64,000 nt of DNA from Saprospiraceae bacterium (lineage in GTDB: Bacteria; Bacteroidota; Bacteroidia; Chitinophagales; Saprospiraceae). The notes under the pieces were generated by a model. That model saw only the letters and a program-made list of their open reading frames with translations. It searched no databases and was not told the origin of the DNA. The DNA lies in NCBI GenBank assembly GCA_018057925.1, contig JAGPCT010000011.1, positions 1-64,000 on the forward strand, given 5' to 3'. Shown here piece after piece: positions 1-9,624 of the stretch; position 1 is the stretch's first letter; the number at the start of each line of letters is the position of its first letter. Position numbers and translations under genes: made by a program.

Positions 1-9
1 TATCTTTTT

Positions 10-108
10 AAAACCGAATTCAGTAGTAAAGGTTTTGAAAAACCGTATAGTGTTGATTACAAGTCGTACATCGATCCCGCATTTGTCTAATGCGGAATTT
101 AGGTTCAA
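10..108 (-). repeat. Dispersed intergenic repeat, long form (shortened copy)
   Basis: This copy reads in the opposite orientation to those at 33084 and 45016. It shares the blocks AGTAAAGGTTTTGA, CCGTATAGTG, TGATTAC and the terminal palindrome GCATTTGTCTAATGC, but has lost part of the middle. Its ends (AACCGAATTC and GGAATTTAGGTT) are imperfect inverted repeats. No reading frame is seen in it. The rest of the 1-375 gap (about 110-375) holds no recognisable gene; a TATTTTTG at 332-339 could be a -7 promoter element for the lectin gene but has no good -33 partner. Confidence 0.7.
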
Positions 109-375
109 TTTGTTATAAGTATTAGATTTTATGCTGTTTCATTGCCAATCCAATAAACAAACTAATATATATATGTGAGTAAAAATGCTTCAATAGCCAT
201 TTAGCCTGGAGAAATAGGCGTCTTAAGGGTTGACATCCTTTGTTTAATACAGATAACAATTTATGCTTATATTATTTAGTTATATAAAAGTGAAGATGTT
301 GAAAGATTAAATTAAAATGAGAAAATGGAACTATTTTTGTATGTTTACTTTTATCACCATTAAGCAAAATTTGAG

Positions 376-2010
376 ATGAATCAATGTAAAATATACTTAT
401 TAAGAGGAGTAGTCGCAAGCACAATAGTTTTGTATGCGCTATTGATACATGGACAAGTACCAATGAAGGTTACGGGTAGTGCGAGTCAGCTTTCCTCAAC
501 TTGCTATGAATTGACGCCGGACAGTAAAAATCAGGAAGGAAACATCATGTCCCGTCAAAAAATTGATTTAAAAAAGGACTTTACTATTGCCGTAACGATG
601 AATTTTGGTAGGGAGAACTTTATAACTTCAGGAGCTGACGGCATTGCATTTATCTTAGCCACAGACACTATAATACCGGTATCCGGGCTGGGTGGCGGCT
701 TGGGATATATTGGAGTTACTCCTTCGCTGGTCGTCGAATTCGATACCTATCAGAATGTACCTTACAACGACCCTGCCGAAGACCATGTTGCACTCATTAG
801 AAATGGTAGTCCCAACCATGCTTCCAACACTATATCCGGCCCATTTCCGCTCGGTAGCAATATAGAAGATACCAAGGATCACGATGTAGTGTTCTCCTGG
901 AAGGCAGATATTCAGGAGTTTACCGTGTACTTTGACTGTATAAAAGTGCTGGGCTACGTCGGCCCAATTACTGGCCCCTTCCTGGGCGGATCTTCTACGG
1001 CATTCTGGGGTTTTTCGGCTTCTACCGGCTCAGCTTATAACCGGCAAACCGTATGCTTCAAGACACCAAGCGATGTAGATGTGTTGAAGGATCTTACTTT
1101 CTGCGACTCGGCTACCGTACAATTGGATGGTGGAATCAATGGACTGTCCTTCAATTGGTCACCTGAAATCAACTTCACCAATCCCACTGAGGCTAAACCA
1201 ATTGTAAAGGTTGCTAAAACAACAACCTTTTTCTTGGAAAAAACATCGGTTTGTGGCAAGGTGACACATGACTCCCTCACAATTTTTATTGTCCCTAATA
1301 CCATTAATCTCGATCTTGGACCTGACCAGTCAATCTGCCAAGGCACCAATACTACACTTCATGTAGCTCAAAGTGGCGCCCTATATACTTGGTCAACGGG
1401 GGATACAACTCAAAATATTACCGTCAGTCAGGCAGGAACATACAGCGTTAATGTCGATGATGGCAACTGTATCAAACAAGACCAGGTGGACATCGCCATC
1501 CTTCCTCTTCCGGTCATCACCGCACCATCCGACACTGTAGTGTGTAAAGGAACTCCCGCCACATTAAGCGCCTTTGCCAATAACGGTACCGTAGAATGGC
1601 AAGATGGAACAACAGGCAACCAATATACCGTTTCGACAGAAGGTGTTTATGCCGTTTCGGCTTCTAACACCTGTGGCAAAGTGAGCCTCTCAATTAGTGT
1701 GAAAGAAAAAAATTGTGGAGTCTTCTTTGTCCCAAATGTTTTTTCGCCCAACTATGATGGAGTTAATGATTACTTCGGCCCTGCCCCAAGTGAAGACATT
1801 GTATTGATAGAACGATTGGCAGTATTCGACCGTTGGGGAGCCTTGATGTATGAGGTGAAAAACATCACCACTAAAGATGAATCCAAAATGTGGGACGGCA
1901 CTTTTCGGGGAAAGGAAGTCAATCCGGGAGTGTATGTATATTTGATTCAGCTAAAATTGTCCGACGGAAATTCAAGGTTATTAAAAGGTAACGTTACCGT
2001 AATAAAATGA
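376..2010 (+). CDS. Lectin-like surface protein with T9SS type B (gliding-motility) C-terminal domain
   Basis: A 544-residue exported protein. A signal peptide covers about residues 1-26. Residues 30-235 resemble the L-type (legume-like) lectin fold: GADGIAFIL, a glycine-rich GGGLGY turn and an EFDTYQN segment with acidic and Asn residues placed like the metal/sugar site of that family. Three Ig-like segments follow (about 240-450), two opening with the 'D.tvC.G....L' pattern common in Bacteroidota adhesins. The last 90 residues (FVPNVFSPNYDGVND, FDRWG, WDGTFRG, GVYVY) are a typical gliding-motility-associated C-terminal domain, which directs T9SS export and surface attachment. Sugar binding is inferred. 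The gene appears monocistronic, with 181 bp to the next gene. Confidence 0.85.
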   Translation: MNQCKIYLLRGVVASTIVLYALLIHGQVPMKVTGSASQLSSTCYELTPDSKNQEGNIMSRQKIDLKKDFTIAVTMNFGRENFITSGADGIAFILATDTIIPVSGLGGGLGYIGVTPSLVVEFDTYQNVPYNDPAEDHVALIRNGSPNHASNTISGPFPLGSNIEDTKDHDVVFSWKADIQEFTVYFDCIKVLGYVGPITGPFLGGSSTAFWGFSASTGSAYNRQTVCFKTPSDVDVLKDLTFCDSATVQLDGGINGLSFNWSPEINFTNPTEAKPIVKVAKTTTFFLEKTSVCGKVTHDSLTIFIVPNTINLDLGPDQSICQGTNTTLHVAQSGALYTWSTGDTTQNITVSQAGTYSVNVDDGNCIKQDQVDIAILPLPVITAPSDTVVCKGTPATLSAFANNGTVEWQDGTTGNQYTVSTEGVYAVSASNTCGKVSLSISVKEKNCGVFFVPNVFSPNYDGVNDYFGPAPSEDIVLIERLAVFDRWGALMYEVKNITTKDESKMWDGTFRGKEVNPGVYVYLIQLKLSDGNSRLLKGNVTVIK

Positions 2011-2200
2011 TGATGCATGGATGAGTTCGGGATAATGTCCAATACTATGAATACTTCAATTTTGTATCTTTGTTTGTAAAGAGCAGAAGATACTTTCGTT
2101 CAACGGCAAAATTGTATTTCAACTCTTTATCTTTTCTATATAATTCGTGAACCACAAGCCATAAATATACTGATGTGTCACACGAACTACTTTGACTTGC

Positions 2201-3970
2201 ATGAAGATTAAATATGTTAAATCTTTTTATCATTATCTGGGAGTCAATCTCATTTATACGGTTGTATTATCCATATTCGTTTCTTTTTTTGATAGCATCG
2301 GTATCGGGTTTTTTATTGGTTTGGCACAATTTGTTTTTACTACGGACACCGCCGGTTTCAATGCAGACAACAACGCAATATTTAAGGCTTTGACCTCATT
2401 AGGAGTGGAATCTTCTTCCGTTAGACAAGTGCTTTTTATCGGTATCATCGCCTTTACAATCAAATCTATATTATACTATTTACAACAAATATTAAATGCC
2501 AAAAACACAGCTAATTTGGTACATAAACAGCGCCAGGCTTTGGTTAATAGTTTGGAATATTTATCCTATCCCGCTTTTATAAAACATGATTTTGGACACA
2601 TACAAAATGTAAGTACAACAGAAATCACCAGATTCAATTATGCTGTGTTTTCTTTTTTAAACGGTGTACAATACCTGATTATGGCATTCGTTTACCTCTG
2701 TATTTCTTTCCTGCTGAATTATCAGATAAGTATAATTATTCTGATTGTTACATTACTATTTTATATCAGCTATTCTCCATTGAAAAAATATTTGAGCCAT
2801 CTATCCGGCCAATTTACACAGGCAAATAATAGCTACAACAGTCTCCTCTTTCAAATTCTCAATAATTTTAAATACATCAAATCCACCTTCGCATTTCCAT
2901 TTTTTTCAAAACGCATCAATACCCATATCAGCAATGCTGAAAAAGCCAATTACAACACACTTAGAGCGTCTGCAATTACCGAAACAATGCGGGAGCCCAT
3001 ATTGCTGATCTTGTTGTGTATTATCTTGGCGATATATTACTCCATCAATCATACTATTTCAATCTTTGCTCTCTTTAGTCTGGCTCTCTTTTACAGAACT
3101 TTAAACTATATCATCCTAACACAAAATAACTTCCAGCGATTCAATTCGTACGAAGCTAGCCTTGACAACATCCTGAACCTATTGGATGATTTCAATGCAA
3201 ATAAAGAACCACCTTTTTCAGGTAAGCCTTTCAGTTTTACCAATAAGATAAGCCTTGAAAACATCTCCCTTTCTATGAATAGTTCATCTATCTTGAAAGG
3301 TATATCGATCGAGATTCCCAAAAATATGACAATTGGAGTTGTCGGCATTAGTGGTGCAGGGAAAACCTCATTGGTCAATGTCATCAGTGGATTGATCCCG
3401 CCTTCTTCCGGTAAAATTCTTTTTGACGACCTTGATTCTTCTGAAATGGATCTGTCTGACTTACGACGACATATCGGTTATGTTAGTCAAGATCCGGTTG
3501 TTTTCAATGATAGCCTGTATAACAATGTCACACTTTGGTCAGAAAAAAATCCGGAAAACAAAATCCGTTTCGACAAAATAATTCAGACTACTTATCTGGA
3601 AGAACTTTTGTCCAACTATTCTAATAATGAAGACACCCTTCTGGGCGAGAAAGGTATAATTTTAAGTGGAGGACAAAAACAAAGAGTAGCCATCGCAAGA
3701 GAATTGTTTAAATCTCCTGATATTATCATTATGGACGAAGCAACCTCTTCTTTGGATACACTCACAGAAAATCAGATTCGGGAAAACCTGGACGAACTAC
3801 AAGGTTCATATACCCTAATAATTATCGCACATAGGCTTAATACCATTCGAAATGCTGATATCATTTATGTGCTTGAAAATGGTATGGTAGTAGCTTCAGG
3901 CAACTATGACCGGCTTATCAAGGAGTCGAGTGCTTTTCAAAAACTTATTCAACAACAACGTGATTATTGA
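2201..3970 (+). CDS. ABC exporter, fused permease and ATPase (MsbA/type IV family)
   Basis: A 589-residue half-transporter. The first 330 residues hold about six membrane helices; the last 240 are the ATPase, with Walker A GISGAGKT (about 382-389), signature LSGGQ (about 488), Walker B IIIMDEA (about 507-513) and the H-loop histidine in IIIAHR. I chose ATG 2201 (MKIKYVK) over an in-frame TTG nine bases upstream. The glycosyltransferase gene follows after 3 bp, so the pair is probably co-transcribed, and export or flipping of a lipid-linked glycan or other envelope molecule is a reasonable inference. Multidrug or peptide export cannot be excluded; no peptidase domain is present. A TATCTTTG at 2065-2072 could be its -7 element, though a -33 element is not evident. 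Confidence 0.88.
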   Translation: MKIKYVKSFYHYLGVNLIYTVVLSIFVSFFDSIGIGFFIGLAQFVFTTDTAGFNADNNAIFKALTSLGVESSSVRQVLFIGIIAFTIKSILYYLQQILNAKNTANLVHKQRQALVNSLEYLSYPAFIKHDFGHIQNVSTTEITRFNYAVFSFLNGVQYLIMAFVYLCISFLLNYQISIIILIVTLLFYISYSPLKKYLSHLSGQFTQANNSYNSLLFQILNNFKYIKSTFAFPFFSKRINTHISNAEKANYNTLRASAITETMREPILLILLCIILAIYYSINHTISIFALFSLALFYRTLNYIILTQNNFQRFNSYEASLDNILNLLDDFNANKEPPFSGKPFSFTNKISLENISLSMNSSSILKGISIEIPKNMTIGVVGISGAGKTSLVNVISGLIPPSSGKILFDDLDSSEMDLSDLRRHIGYVSQDPVVFNDSLYNNVTLWSEKNPENKIRFDKIIQTTYLEELLSNYSNNEDTLLGEKGIILSGGQKQRVAIARELFKSPDIIIMDEATSSLDTLTENQIRENLDELQGSYTLIIIAHRLNTIRNADIIYVLENGMVVASGNYDRLIKESSAFQKLIQQQRDY

Positions 3971-3973
3971 CCA

Positions 3974-4969
3974 ATGTTAGGCCCGACCGTAAGCGTTATT
4001 ATTCCTTATTTTAATTCAGAAAAGACCTTGGGTCGTGCTATTGAGAGCGTTTTAAATCAGCGTTATCCCATATTGGAAATTATTCTGATTGACAATAATA
4101 GCATCGATGACAGCCGCCGTATCGCCTGCGAGTATTCAAAAAAATACCCCGATAAGTTTCTTCTCTTATCCGAGACTATACAAAATGCCAATGCCGCACG
4201 TAACAAAGGCCTCTTCGCGGCACAAGGCTTATGGCTGCAGTTCTTAGATTCAGATGACGAGATTATGCCGGACAAAATAAGCGGTCAGATAAGTTGTATC
4301 ATGAAGGAAGATGACGCAGAAGTCGTTGTAAGTCCATATACACGCTTGTTTTTTAGTGTGACAAAGAATACGTGGATACCTTTAGTAAAACGGGAAATAT
4401 CAACAGACTTCGTATCAGGTCTACTCCATAGCCAATTAGGGTGTACCATCTCTAATTTATGGCAAAAAAAAGCATTAATCGATGTAGGTGGATGGGATAA
4501 TAATTTAACGTCCGGTCAAGAATATGGCATGCTCATCAACCTTATCATGCACAATAAAAAATTTGCTTTTCTTGATGAAAATAAATCAATAGCCTATCTC
4601 TCTGATGATTCCATCACACAACCAAAGAATCCTGAAAAGGAAATCAATTTGTTCATAAATAGGTTGAAATATACCGAGAAAATAAAGAAATTATTTGTCG
4701 AAAAAGGATTATTCAACAAAGAAATTCAAGCGAAATTAGATGATATCGTCTTAAAAAATTATATCCTTACCTATTTTCGCCTATATAAATTAAAAGATAA
4801 GGTTTTATCTGTCGGCAGACAATATAATATACACCTTAGTTTTAAGTATCAATTGAAAATGTACCCACATTACATCTATTCTAAGTATGCTTTTAATAAA
4901 AAGTATAAATATGTGAATTTCGCTTGGCACTTCTTTGGGCATTTATATATGTTAATGCCCCTGAAATAG
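3974..4969 (+). CDS. Glycosyltransferase family 2
   Basis: A 331-residue soluble or peripheral GT-A fold enzyme. The N-terminus VSVIIPYFNSEKTLGRAIES and LIDNNSIDDS form the nucleotide-sugar half, NAARNKGL is the usual mid-domain motif, and LDSDDE (91-96) carries the DxD-type metal-binding aspartates D92 and D94. It starts 3 bp after the ABC exporter stop, consistent with a two-gene envelope polysaccharide or glycolipid unit. Donor and acceptor cannot be read from sequence. The C-terminal 100 residues are Lys/Tyr-rich, without clear membrane helices. Confidence 0.9.
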   Translation: MLGPTVSVIIPYFNSEKTLGRAIESVLNQRYPILEIILIDNNSIDDSRRIACEYSKKYPDKFLLLSETIQNANAARNKGLFAAQGLWLQFLDSDDEIMPDKISGQISCIMKEDDAEVVVSPYTRLFFSVTKNTWIPLVKREISTDFVSGLLHSQLGCTISNLWQKKALIDVGGWDNNLTSGQEYGMLINLIMHNKKFAFLDENKSIAYLSDDSITQPKNPEKEINLFINRLKYTEKIKKLFVEKGLFNKEIQAKLDDIVLKNYILTYFRLYKLKDKVLSVGRQYNIHLSFKYQLKMYPHYIYSKYAFNKKYKYVNFAWHFFGHLYMLMPLK

Positions 4970-5062
4970 CAAGGCCACCACTTTCACCCAACGCTTTTAT
5001 TAGTGAAATAAATATGGAATTACAATAAAAGTCATTAATTTTACTCAATCAAATTCGACAAT

Positions 5063-5106
5063 TAAACCTAAATTCCGCATTTGCGTAAAGCGGAATTTGG
5101 ATTTTA
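5063..5106. repeat. Short palindromic form of the dispersed repeat
   Basis: AAACCTAAATTCCGC and GCGGAATTTGGATTT form an almost perfect inverted repeat around a short loop. It lies between the glycosyltransferase and the S9 peptidase. It could fold as an RNA hairpin and act as a terminator of the upstream operon, but there is no long T-tract. Confidence 0.7.
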
Positions 5107-5145
5107 TATTTTATATTATTATTTCTTTGATTAATTGCAATCTTC

Positions 5146-7287
5146 ATGAATAAAATCAAACTTTTTAGCCTGACAATAGCGATTATTTGTTGCTTTACCG
5201 CTTTTTCACAAAAAAAAGAGCTCACGCTTGACAAAGCAATAATGGGCGGTAGAGATCTTGCTCCCACCTCTTGGTCCAATGTACAGTGGGCACCCAAAAA
5301 CAATATTTTTTACTATAGCAAAAGAGGCGGGAATTATATCTATTCATATAATCCTTCTAAAAATAATACAGATTCAATAGACCTCGTCTCCACAGTAAAT
5401 CCGGTTTTGAAGGCTTCCGGACTGGATGAGTTAAAATCTGTTCCCTTTTTTACAGTTTCAGACTTAAATGTTTTTGAATTCACTACGGGTGACCAGAAAG
5501 TATCCTTCCATACTAATTCCAAACAATTAACCAAAGTATTCACCCCCGCTAAAGGCCTTAATCTTCTTGACGTAGCTCCTAAAGGCAACTCCCTTGCTTA
5601 TGTCAAAGACCAGGCGTTATTTGTTCGACTGGATGGAGGTAGTGATATTATGGTAGCTCAAGGCAATGACTCTATCGTATATGGAGAATCAGTGCACCGT
5701 CAGGAATTTGGTATCGACAAAGGCACCTTTTGGAGCCCAACCGGAGAGAAACTTGCCTTCTACCGCATGGATCAATCTTTGGTAAAAAAATATCCCATTC
5801 CTATCTGGTCTGTTACACCGGCCAAAGTGAATTATATTTACTATCCCATGGCAGGTCAAAAGAGCCATCACGTCACCTTGGGCATATATGACCTTGCTTC
5901 TCGCAAGATAACTTACCTCGACACCGGTGGCGACCCGGAACACTATCTGACCAATATCTGCTGGTCACCTGATGGCAACGAGGTGTATATAGCCGAAATA
6001 AACCGAGATCAAAATCATACCACTTTCAATGCATACAATCCCGTCAGAGGCAATAAAATAAGAACACTCTATGAAGAACAAAGCCTCCAATATACAGAGC
6101 CACTCGTGCCTTATACCTTCGTCCCTCAACAAAACTCACTCCTCATCGCACAAAGCAAGCGAGATGGCTGGAATAGCCTCTACCTCTATACCCACGAAGG
6201 AGAATTGGTAAGACAACTTACTAGAGGCATTGAGGTTACTGATATCCTCGGCTTTGACAACAAGAACAAAAAAGTCTTCTTTCAAGGTATCTTGCCCAAT
6301 TCTATCGACCTACAATACTTTCAATCTGAACTCTCCACCGGAAAAGTTACTCAATTCAGCAACGTACCCGGATTGCATAACGCCAAAATTTCATTCGACG
6401 GAAAATATGCCTTTGAATCTAACAGTGCCTTGAATAATAATAGCACTTATATCTGTAGAAACCTCTCCAATACCACCGCCCGGACACTTCTTTCCATCCA
6501 AGACCCAATCCATGACTATAACATAGGCAAAACCATCCTCGATACCTTATATGCAGATGATGGAACCCGCCTTTTTGCTAGGACAATCCTGCCTTATAAT
6601 TTTGATGCTTCCAAAAAATATCCGGTTGTAATATACGTATATGGTGGACCTCATGCACAAATGATCCGCAATGGTCGCCTTGCACAAGCTCCACTCTGGA
6701 TGTACACCATGGCTAATGAAGGATTTATACTCTTTACGGTGGATAATAGAGGTTCTTCCAACCGAGGTATCGACTTTGAAAAAGTTACACACAGAAGCCT
6801 TGGCTCAACAGAGATAGATGACCAGATGGTAGGCTATCGCTATATTCAGGGCAAACCCTTCGTTGATGCTAATAAAATAGGCGTCCATGGCTGGAGTTTT
6901 GGCGGATTTATGACGATCAGCATGATGACCCGCCAACCCGATAAGTTTTATGCCGCTGTAGCCGGTGGTCCGGTAACTGATTGGAATATGTATGAAATCA
7001 TGTACACCGAACGATATATGGATACTCCTGAGCAGAATCCGGATGGCTACAAGACCGCAAGTACGTTCTCCTATATCGACCAACTCCATGGCCCATTGCT
7101 CTTGATTCACGGCAGCGAAGATGACGTCGTTATCTGGCAGCAAAGCATCAATTACATTGAAAGTTGCGTCAAAAAAGGAAAACAAGTGAACTACTTTGTA
7201 TATCCAGGCCATAAACACAATGTGCTGGGCAAAGATAGAATTCACCTCATCAGAAAAGTAATTGACTACTTTAAATTACATATGTAA
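5146..7287 (+). CDS. Secreted prolyl oligopeptidase family peptidase (DPP4-like, S9B)
   Basis: A 713-residue serine peptidase with a signal peptide (about residues 1-21, ending TAFSQ). The N-terminal 460 residues are a beta-propeller with repeated 'W.pdG..i' strands; the C-terminal 240 are the alpha/beta hydrolase. The catalytic serine is S584 in GWSFGGF, the aspartate D659 in HGSEDD and the histidine H691 in GHKHN. The length suits dipeptidyl peptidase IV, which removes Xaa-Pro dipeptides; bacterial members act in the periplasm or outer membrane on peptide nutrients. No T9SS domain is present, so a periplasmic site is likely. A hairpin with 8 bp arms (7301-7308 and 7323-7330) follows the stop but lacks a T-run. 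Confidence 0.9.
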   Translation: MNKIKLFSLTIAIICCFTAFSQKKELTLDKAIMGGRDLAPTSWSNVQWAPKNNIFYYSKRGGNYIYSYNPSKNNTDSIDLVSTVNPVLKASGLDELKSVPFFTVSDLNVFEFTTGDQKVSFHTNSKQLTKVFTPAKGLNLLDVAPKGNSLAYVKDQALFVRLDGGSDIMVAQGNDSIVYGESVHRQEFGIDKGTFWSPTGEKLAFYRMDQSLVKKYPIPIWSVTPAKVNYIYYPMAGQKSHHVTLGIYDLASRKITYLDTGGDPEHYLTNICWSPDGNEVYIAEINRDQNHTTFNAYNPVRGNKIRTLYEEQSLQYTEPLVPYTFVPQQNSLLIAQSKRDGWNSLYLYTHEGELVRQLTRGIEVTDILGFDNKNKKVFFQGILPNSIDLQYFQSELSTGKVTQFSNVPGLHNAKISFDGKYAFESNSALNNNSTYICRNLSNTTARTLLSIQDPIHDYNIGKTILDTLYADDGTRLFARTILPYNFDASKKYPVVIYVYGGPHAQMIRNGRLAQAPLWMYTMANEGFILFTVDNRGSSNRGIDFEKVTHRSLGSTEIDDQMVGYRYIQGKPFVDANKIGVHGWSFGGFMTISMMTRQPDKFYAAVAGGPVTDWNMYEIMYTERYMDTPEQNPDGYKTASTFSYIDQLHGPLLLIHGSEDDVVIWQQSINYIESCVKKGKQVNYFVYPGHKHNVLGKDRIHLIRKVIDYFKLHM

Positions 7288-7345
7288 AACAATTCTAAAA
7301 GGAATTTGAAAAAATATTGAATCAAATTCCGTCAACTATTCTAAT

Positions 7346-8347
7346 ATGTTGAGGGAAAGTACGTATATACAACTAAGTGTCTCTAAGCTGATAGCGCTTT
7401 GGGCATTTTCTGAATGCACTTTGGGCGGAATCCTTCATGCATTACAAATACCTTTTTCCGGAATATTGTTGGGCGGAATAGCCGTGACGATCGTGTGTTG
7501 TATTGGTTTTACAGCGGAAAGACCCTTTTGGGCAATACTTTATGCCACCTTGGTAGCCATTAGTGTAAAGTTTGCCTTGAGCCCCCATACGCCGGTAACA
7601 GCGTATTTAGCTGTAGGGTTTCAAGGGTTTTTAGGCGCCTTGTTCTTTTCGTTTCAGACCCGATTTTATCCGATTTATTTGATATATGGAGCCTTGGCTT
7701 TGGTAGAGTCCGCCTTGCAAAAGCTGCTAACACTGACCATCATTTTTGGTAATGCATTATGGGATTCATTTCATGCTACAACACTTCATGTCGTAAATAT
7801 ACTGGGGCTCAATCCGGAAATATCGTACGGTGCATGGATTCTAGTTGCTTACACCATGATATATTTGGTCTGGGGCGCAATCATAGGGCATTGGGCGTAT
7901 TTTATTCCGATCGGCATAAAAGATATCCCAAAGTCAGACATAACATCCATCCTGTCAAGTGAATCAGAGTTCCATAAAAAGAAGAAAAAAGGAAAAGCTT
8001 TGTTATGGTTATCTATGGCTTTGATCCTTTTTGCATCAGTATGGATTTTTCACCTGTCAGGGATAAATATTTTGAAACTAATCATAAGGCCTATTATCAT
8101 CATCCTGCTTTGGTGGGGCGTCGTAAACCCTATTGTCAAAGCCCTTTTAGCCCGCTTTTTAAAGGGTAAAAATGATAAAATGTCCTATATCATCCGACAA
8201 ATCAAACAAGATATTCCACAATTGCAACGCCTTGCTCTTCAAACAGCCTACTATACCGGTATTCATTATAAAGGCATCAACAGAATACGTCATTTTATCT
8301 TGATATTAATTGTATTAAGCTGTGAGAAAAATAGTGATTTGGCCTAA
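7346..8347 (+). CDS. Unassigned polytopic membrane protein
   Basis: A 333-residue protein with about six to eight hydrophobic segments: a membrane half up to about residue 190, a charged Lys-rich loop (about 210-216, HKKKKKGK), two more helices, and a basic tail. I do not recognise the family with certainty. The compact N-terminal helices with small residues loosely resemble substrate-binding (S) subunits of ECF vitamin transporters, but no ECF ATPase is adjacent. The 3' end overlaps the next gene, an NTPase, by 26 bp, so the two are probably translationally coupled and functionally linked. Confidence 0.6.
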   Translation: MLRESTYIQLSVSKLIALWAFSECTLGGILHALQIPFSGILLGGIAVTIVCCIGFTAERPFWAILYATLVAISVKFALSPHTPVTAYLAVGFQGFLGALFFSFQTRFYPIYLIYGALALVESALQKLLTLTIIFGNALWDSFHATTLHVVNILGLNPEISYGAWILVAYTMIYLVWGAIIGHWAYFIPIGIKDIPKSDITSILSSESEFHKKKKKGKALLWLSMALILFASVWIFHLSGINILKLIIRPIIIILLWWGVVNPIVKALLARFLKGKNDKMSYIIRQIKQDIPQLQRLALQTAYYTGIHYKGINRIRHFILILIVLSCEKNSDLA

Positions 8348-8801
8348 TAGGCTATGGGTTATCACCGGAACAGTCGGGTCAGGAAAAACATCTTTCCTGA
8401 GTCGATGGCTTACAGGGAAATCTGCCGGAGGGTTTTTGACTCCCGACATCGATGGCAAAAGATACCTTTTAGAACTATCTACACACCATGTTCATCCCTT
8501 CCAATTGGACGAAAACACCGACCAACCTTCGGTTTCAATAGGAAGATTCAAATTGTCTATGGAAGCATTTGACATAGGGAACGCATTGATCGACCAAGCC
8601 TTTACTTCCAACCATCCATATTTTATCATAGACGAATACGGCAAATTAGAAGCTGAAGGCTTAGGCTTCGGAAAGGCCATAGACCGGCTTATGCTCAATT
8701 TGGATACTAATAAAGAGCAGCCCTTATTTCTGATTGTCGTACGAGATTATTTGTTGAATGACTTCTTAAAACGCTATTCCCTTTCAGAATGGAAAGAATA
8801 A
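8322..8801 (+). CDS. THEP1-like nucleoside-triphosphatase
   Basis: A 159-residue P-loop protein starting at GTG 8322, inside the 3' end of the membrane-protein gene. Walker A is G16-TVGSGK-T23. The segment FIIDEYGKLEAEGLGF (about residues 98-113) matches the Walker B region of the THEP1 (nucleoside-triphosphatase) family, whose members are about 160-190 residues long and hydrolyse NTPs slowly; their biological role is poorly known. The alternative start further upstream is blocked because it would run into the preceding reading frame. The overlap suggests that it energises or regulates the upstream membrane protein. Confidence 0.75.
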   Translation: MRKIVIWPNRLWVITGTVGSGKTSFLSRWLTGKSAGGFLTPDIDGKRYLLELSTHHVHPFQLDENTDQPSVSIGRFKLSMEAFDIGNALIDQAFTSNHPYFIIDEYGKLEAEGLGFGKAIDRLMLNLDTNKEQPLFLIVVRDYLLNDFLKRYSLSEWKE

Positions 8802-8849
8802 AACAAATTCCACGCATTATCTCCAGATAAGACTGACATACATTCACAT

Positions 8850-9368
8850 TTATTTTCTTCCAAAGTCGTCCTGCAAACGAACAATATCATCTTCATCGCT
8901 CGGATGATTCGGGTCAATGTGTTGCCATATTTCAGCGACAATGCCGTACCCTTCATTTCCTATGATTCTATGTCTTTCTCCCTGCTCTAATTGCACGATT
9001 TCACCCGTTGAAAGAATTGTTCTATCTTTCTCTTCATCTGTATCGCTGGTAACGACTGTAATGTCACCAAATATGCATCGCCACACTTCAGCACGTCTAA
9101 AATGATACTGCCAGCTAAGTCGCTTGTTTGGTGCAACAATAAGTAACTTGGGACTCAATGATGCACCCTTGGGAAAGTTATCAAACCGGATGTGGGTATC
9201 CGCATAAAACTGTTCAATAAATTGTTGCGCCAAAGACTCTTCAAAAGTAAAGAATCCGCCCCATGGCCTTGTGTCATCACAGCTTCTGTATGGGAAGTGG
9301 ATTGATTTGAGATAGGATTCCACTGAATCAAAAACCGCTTGCTTGGTATCAGAATGTATCGTGAGCAT
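8850..9368 (-). CDS. Cupin protein related to type II mannose-6-phosphate isomerase
   Basis: A 172-residue cytoplasmic protein. The N-terminal segment ends in RPWGGFFTFEES; the cupin core carries SWQYHFRRAEVW, the TGEIVQLEQGERHRI strand and the terminal DEDDIVRLQDDFGR. This matches the C-terminal isomerase domain of type II phosphomannose isomerases (the ManC/AlgA tail), here as a free-standing protein. In Bacteroidota such short members are often annotated as phosphoheptose or mannose-6-phosphate isomerase-like. The substrate is inferred only. It is transcribed away from the acyl carrier protein gene. Confidence 0.75.
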   Translation of the reverse strand: MLTIHSDTKQAVFDSVESYLKSIHFPYRSCDDTRPWGGFFTFEESLAQQFIEQFYADTHIRFDNFPKGASLSPKLLIVAPNKRLSWQYHFRRAEVWRCIFGDITVVTSDTDEEKDRTILSTGEIVQLEQGERHRIIGNEGYGIVAEIWQHIDPNHPSDEDDIVRLQDDFGRK

Positions 9369-9483
9369 ATATTTTTTATCTTTTAATCTACAAATTTGTC
9401 GGAAAGTTATAGAAAAAATAATGTTATCATGAAAATTTTACCGATTTTTACTATATTTTGTTCTATTTAGGAGAATATACCTT

Positions 9484-9575
9484 TTGAATCCGAATTCAAC
9501 AATCGAGGTTTTACCAATCCGAAAAATTTTGATACTTAGGAAAATCCCGATGTACAATCCGTATAAAACATCCTA
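9484..9575 (-). repeat. Degenerate copy of the long dispersed repeat
   Basis: CCGAATTCAACAATCGAGGTTTTACCAA with the later blocks CCCGATGTAC and CCGTATA recall the opposite-orientation copies at 10 and 27832. It lies directly upstream of the acyl carrier protein promoter. The ACP reading frame is open through it, but nothing indicates that it is translated. Confidence 0.45.
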
Positions 9576-9591
9576 TGTAAAAGAATCTTTT

Positions 9592-9620
9592 TTGAACATT
9601 TCAATTATTCATTACATTTG
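9592..9620 (+). promoter_or_regulatory. Bacteroidota sigma-A promoter of the ACP gene
   Basis: A -33 element TTG (9592-9594), an 18-base spacer and a -7 element TACATTTG (9613-9620) match the Bacteroidota consensus TTG-N17-19-TAnnTTTG. Transcription would start about five bases later, at or next to the ATG at 9625, implying a leaderless mRNA. Confidence 0.65.
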
Positions 9621-9624
9621 CACC

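Noticed and set aside
2201-4969. Large capsule or O-antigen locus
   Set aside because: Only one ABC exporter and one glycosyltransferase are present; no wzx/wzy, sugar-nucleotide genes or further transferases lie nearby.
7301-7330. Rho-independent terminator after the S9 peptidase
   Set aside because: There is an 8 bp stem but the loop is long, the stem is AT-rich and no T-run follows; it may be a relic of the dispersed repeat.
9484-9624. N-terminal extension of the acyl carrier protein
   Set aside because: The extension would be translated from a degenerate repeat and across the promoter; ACP similarity begins at ATG 9625.
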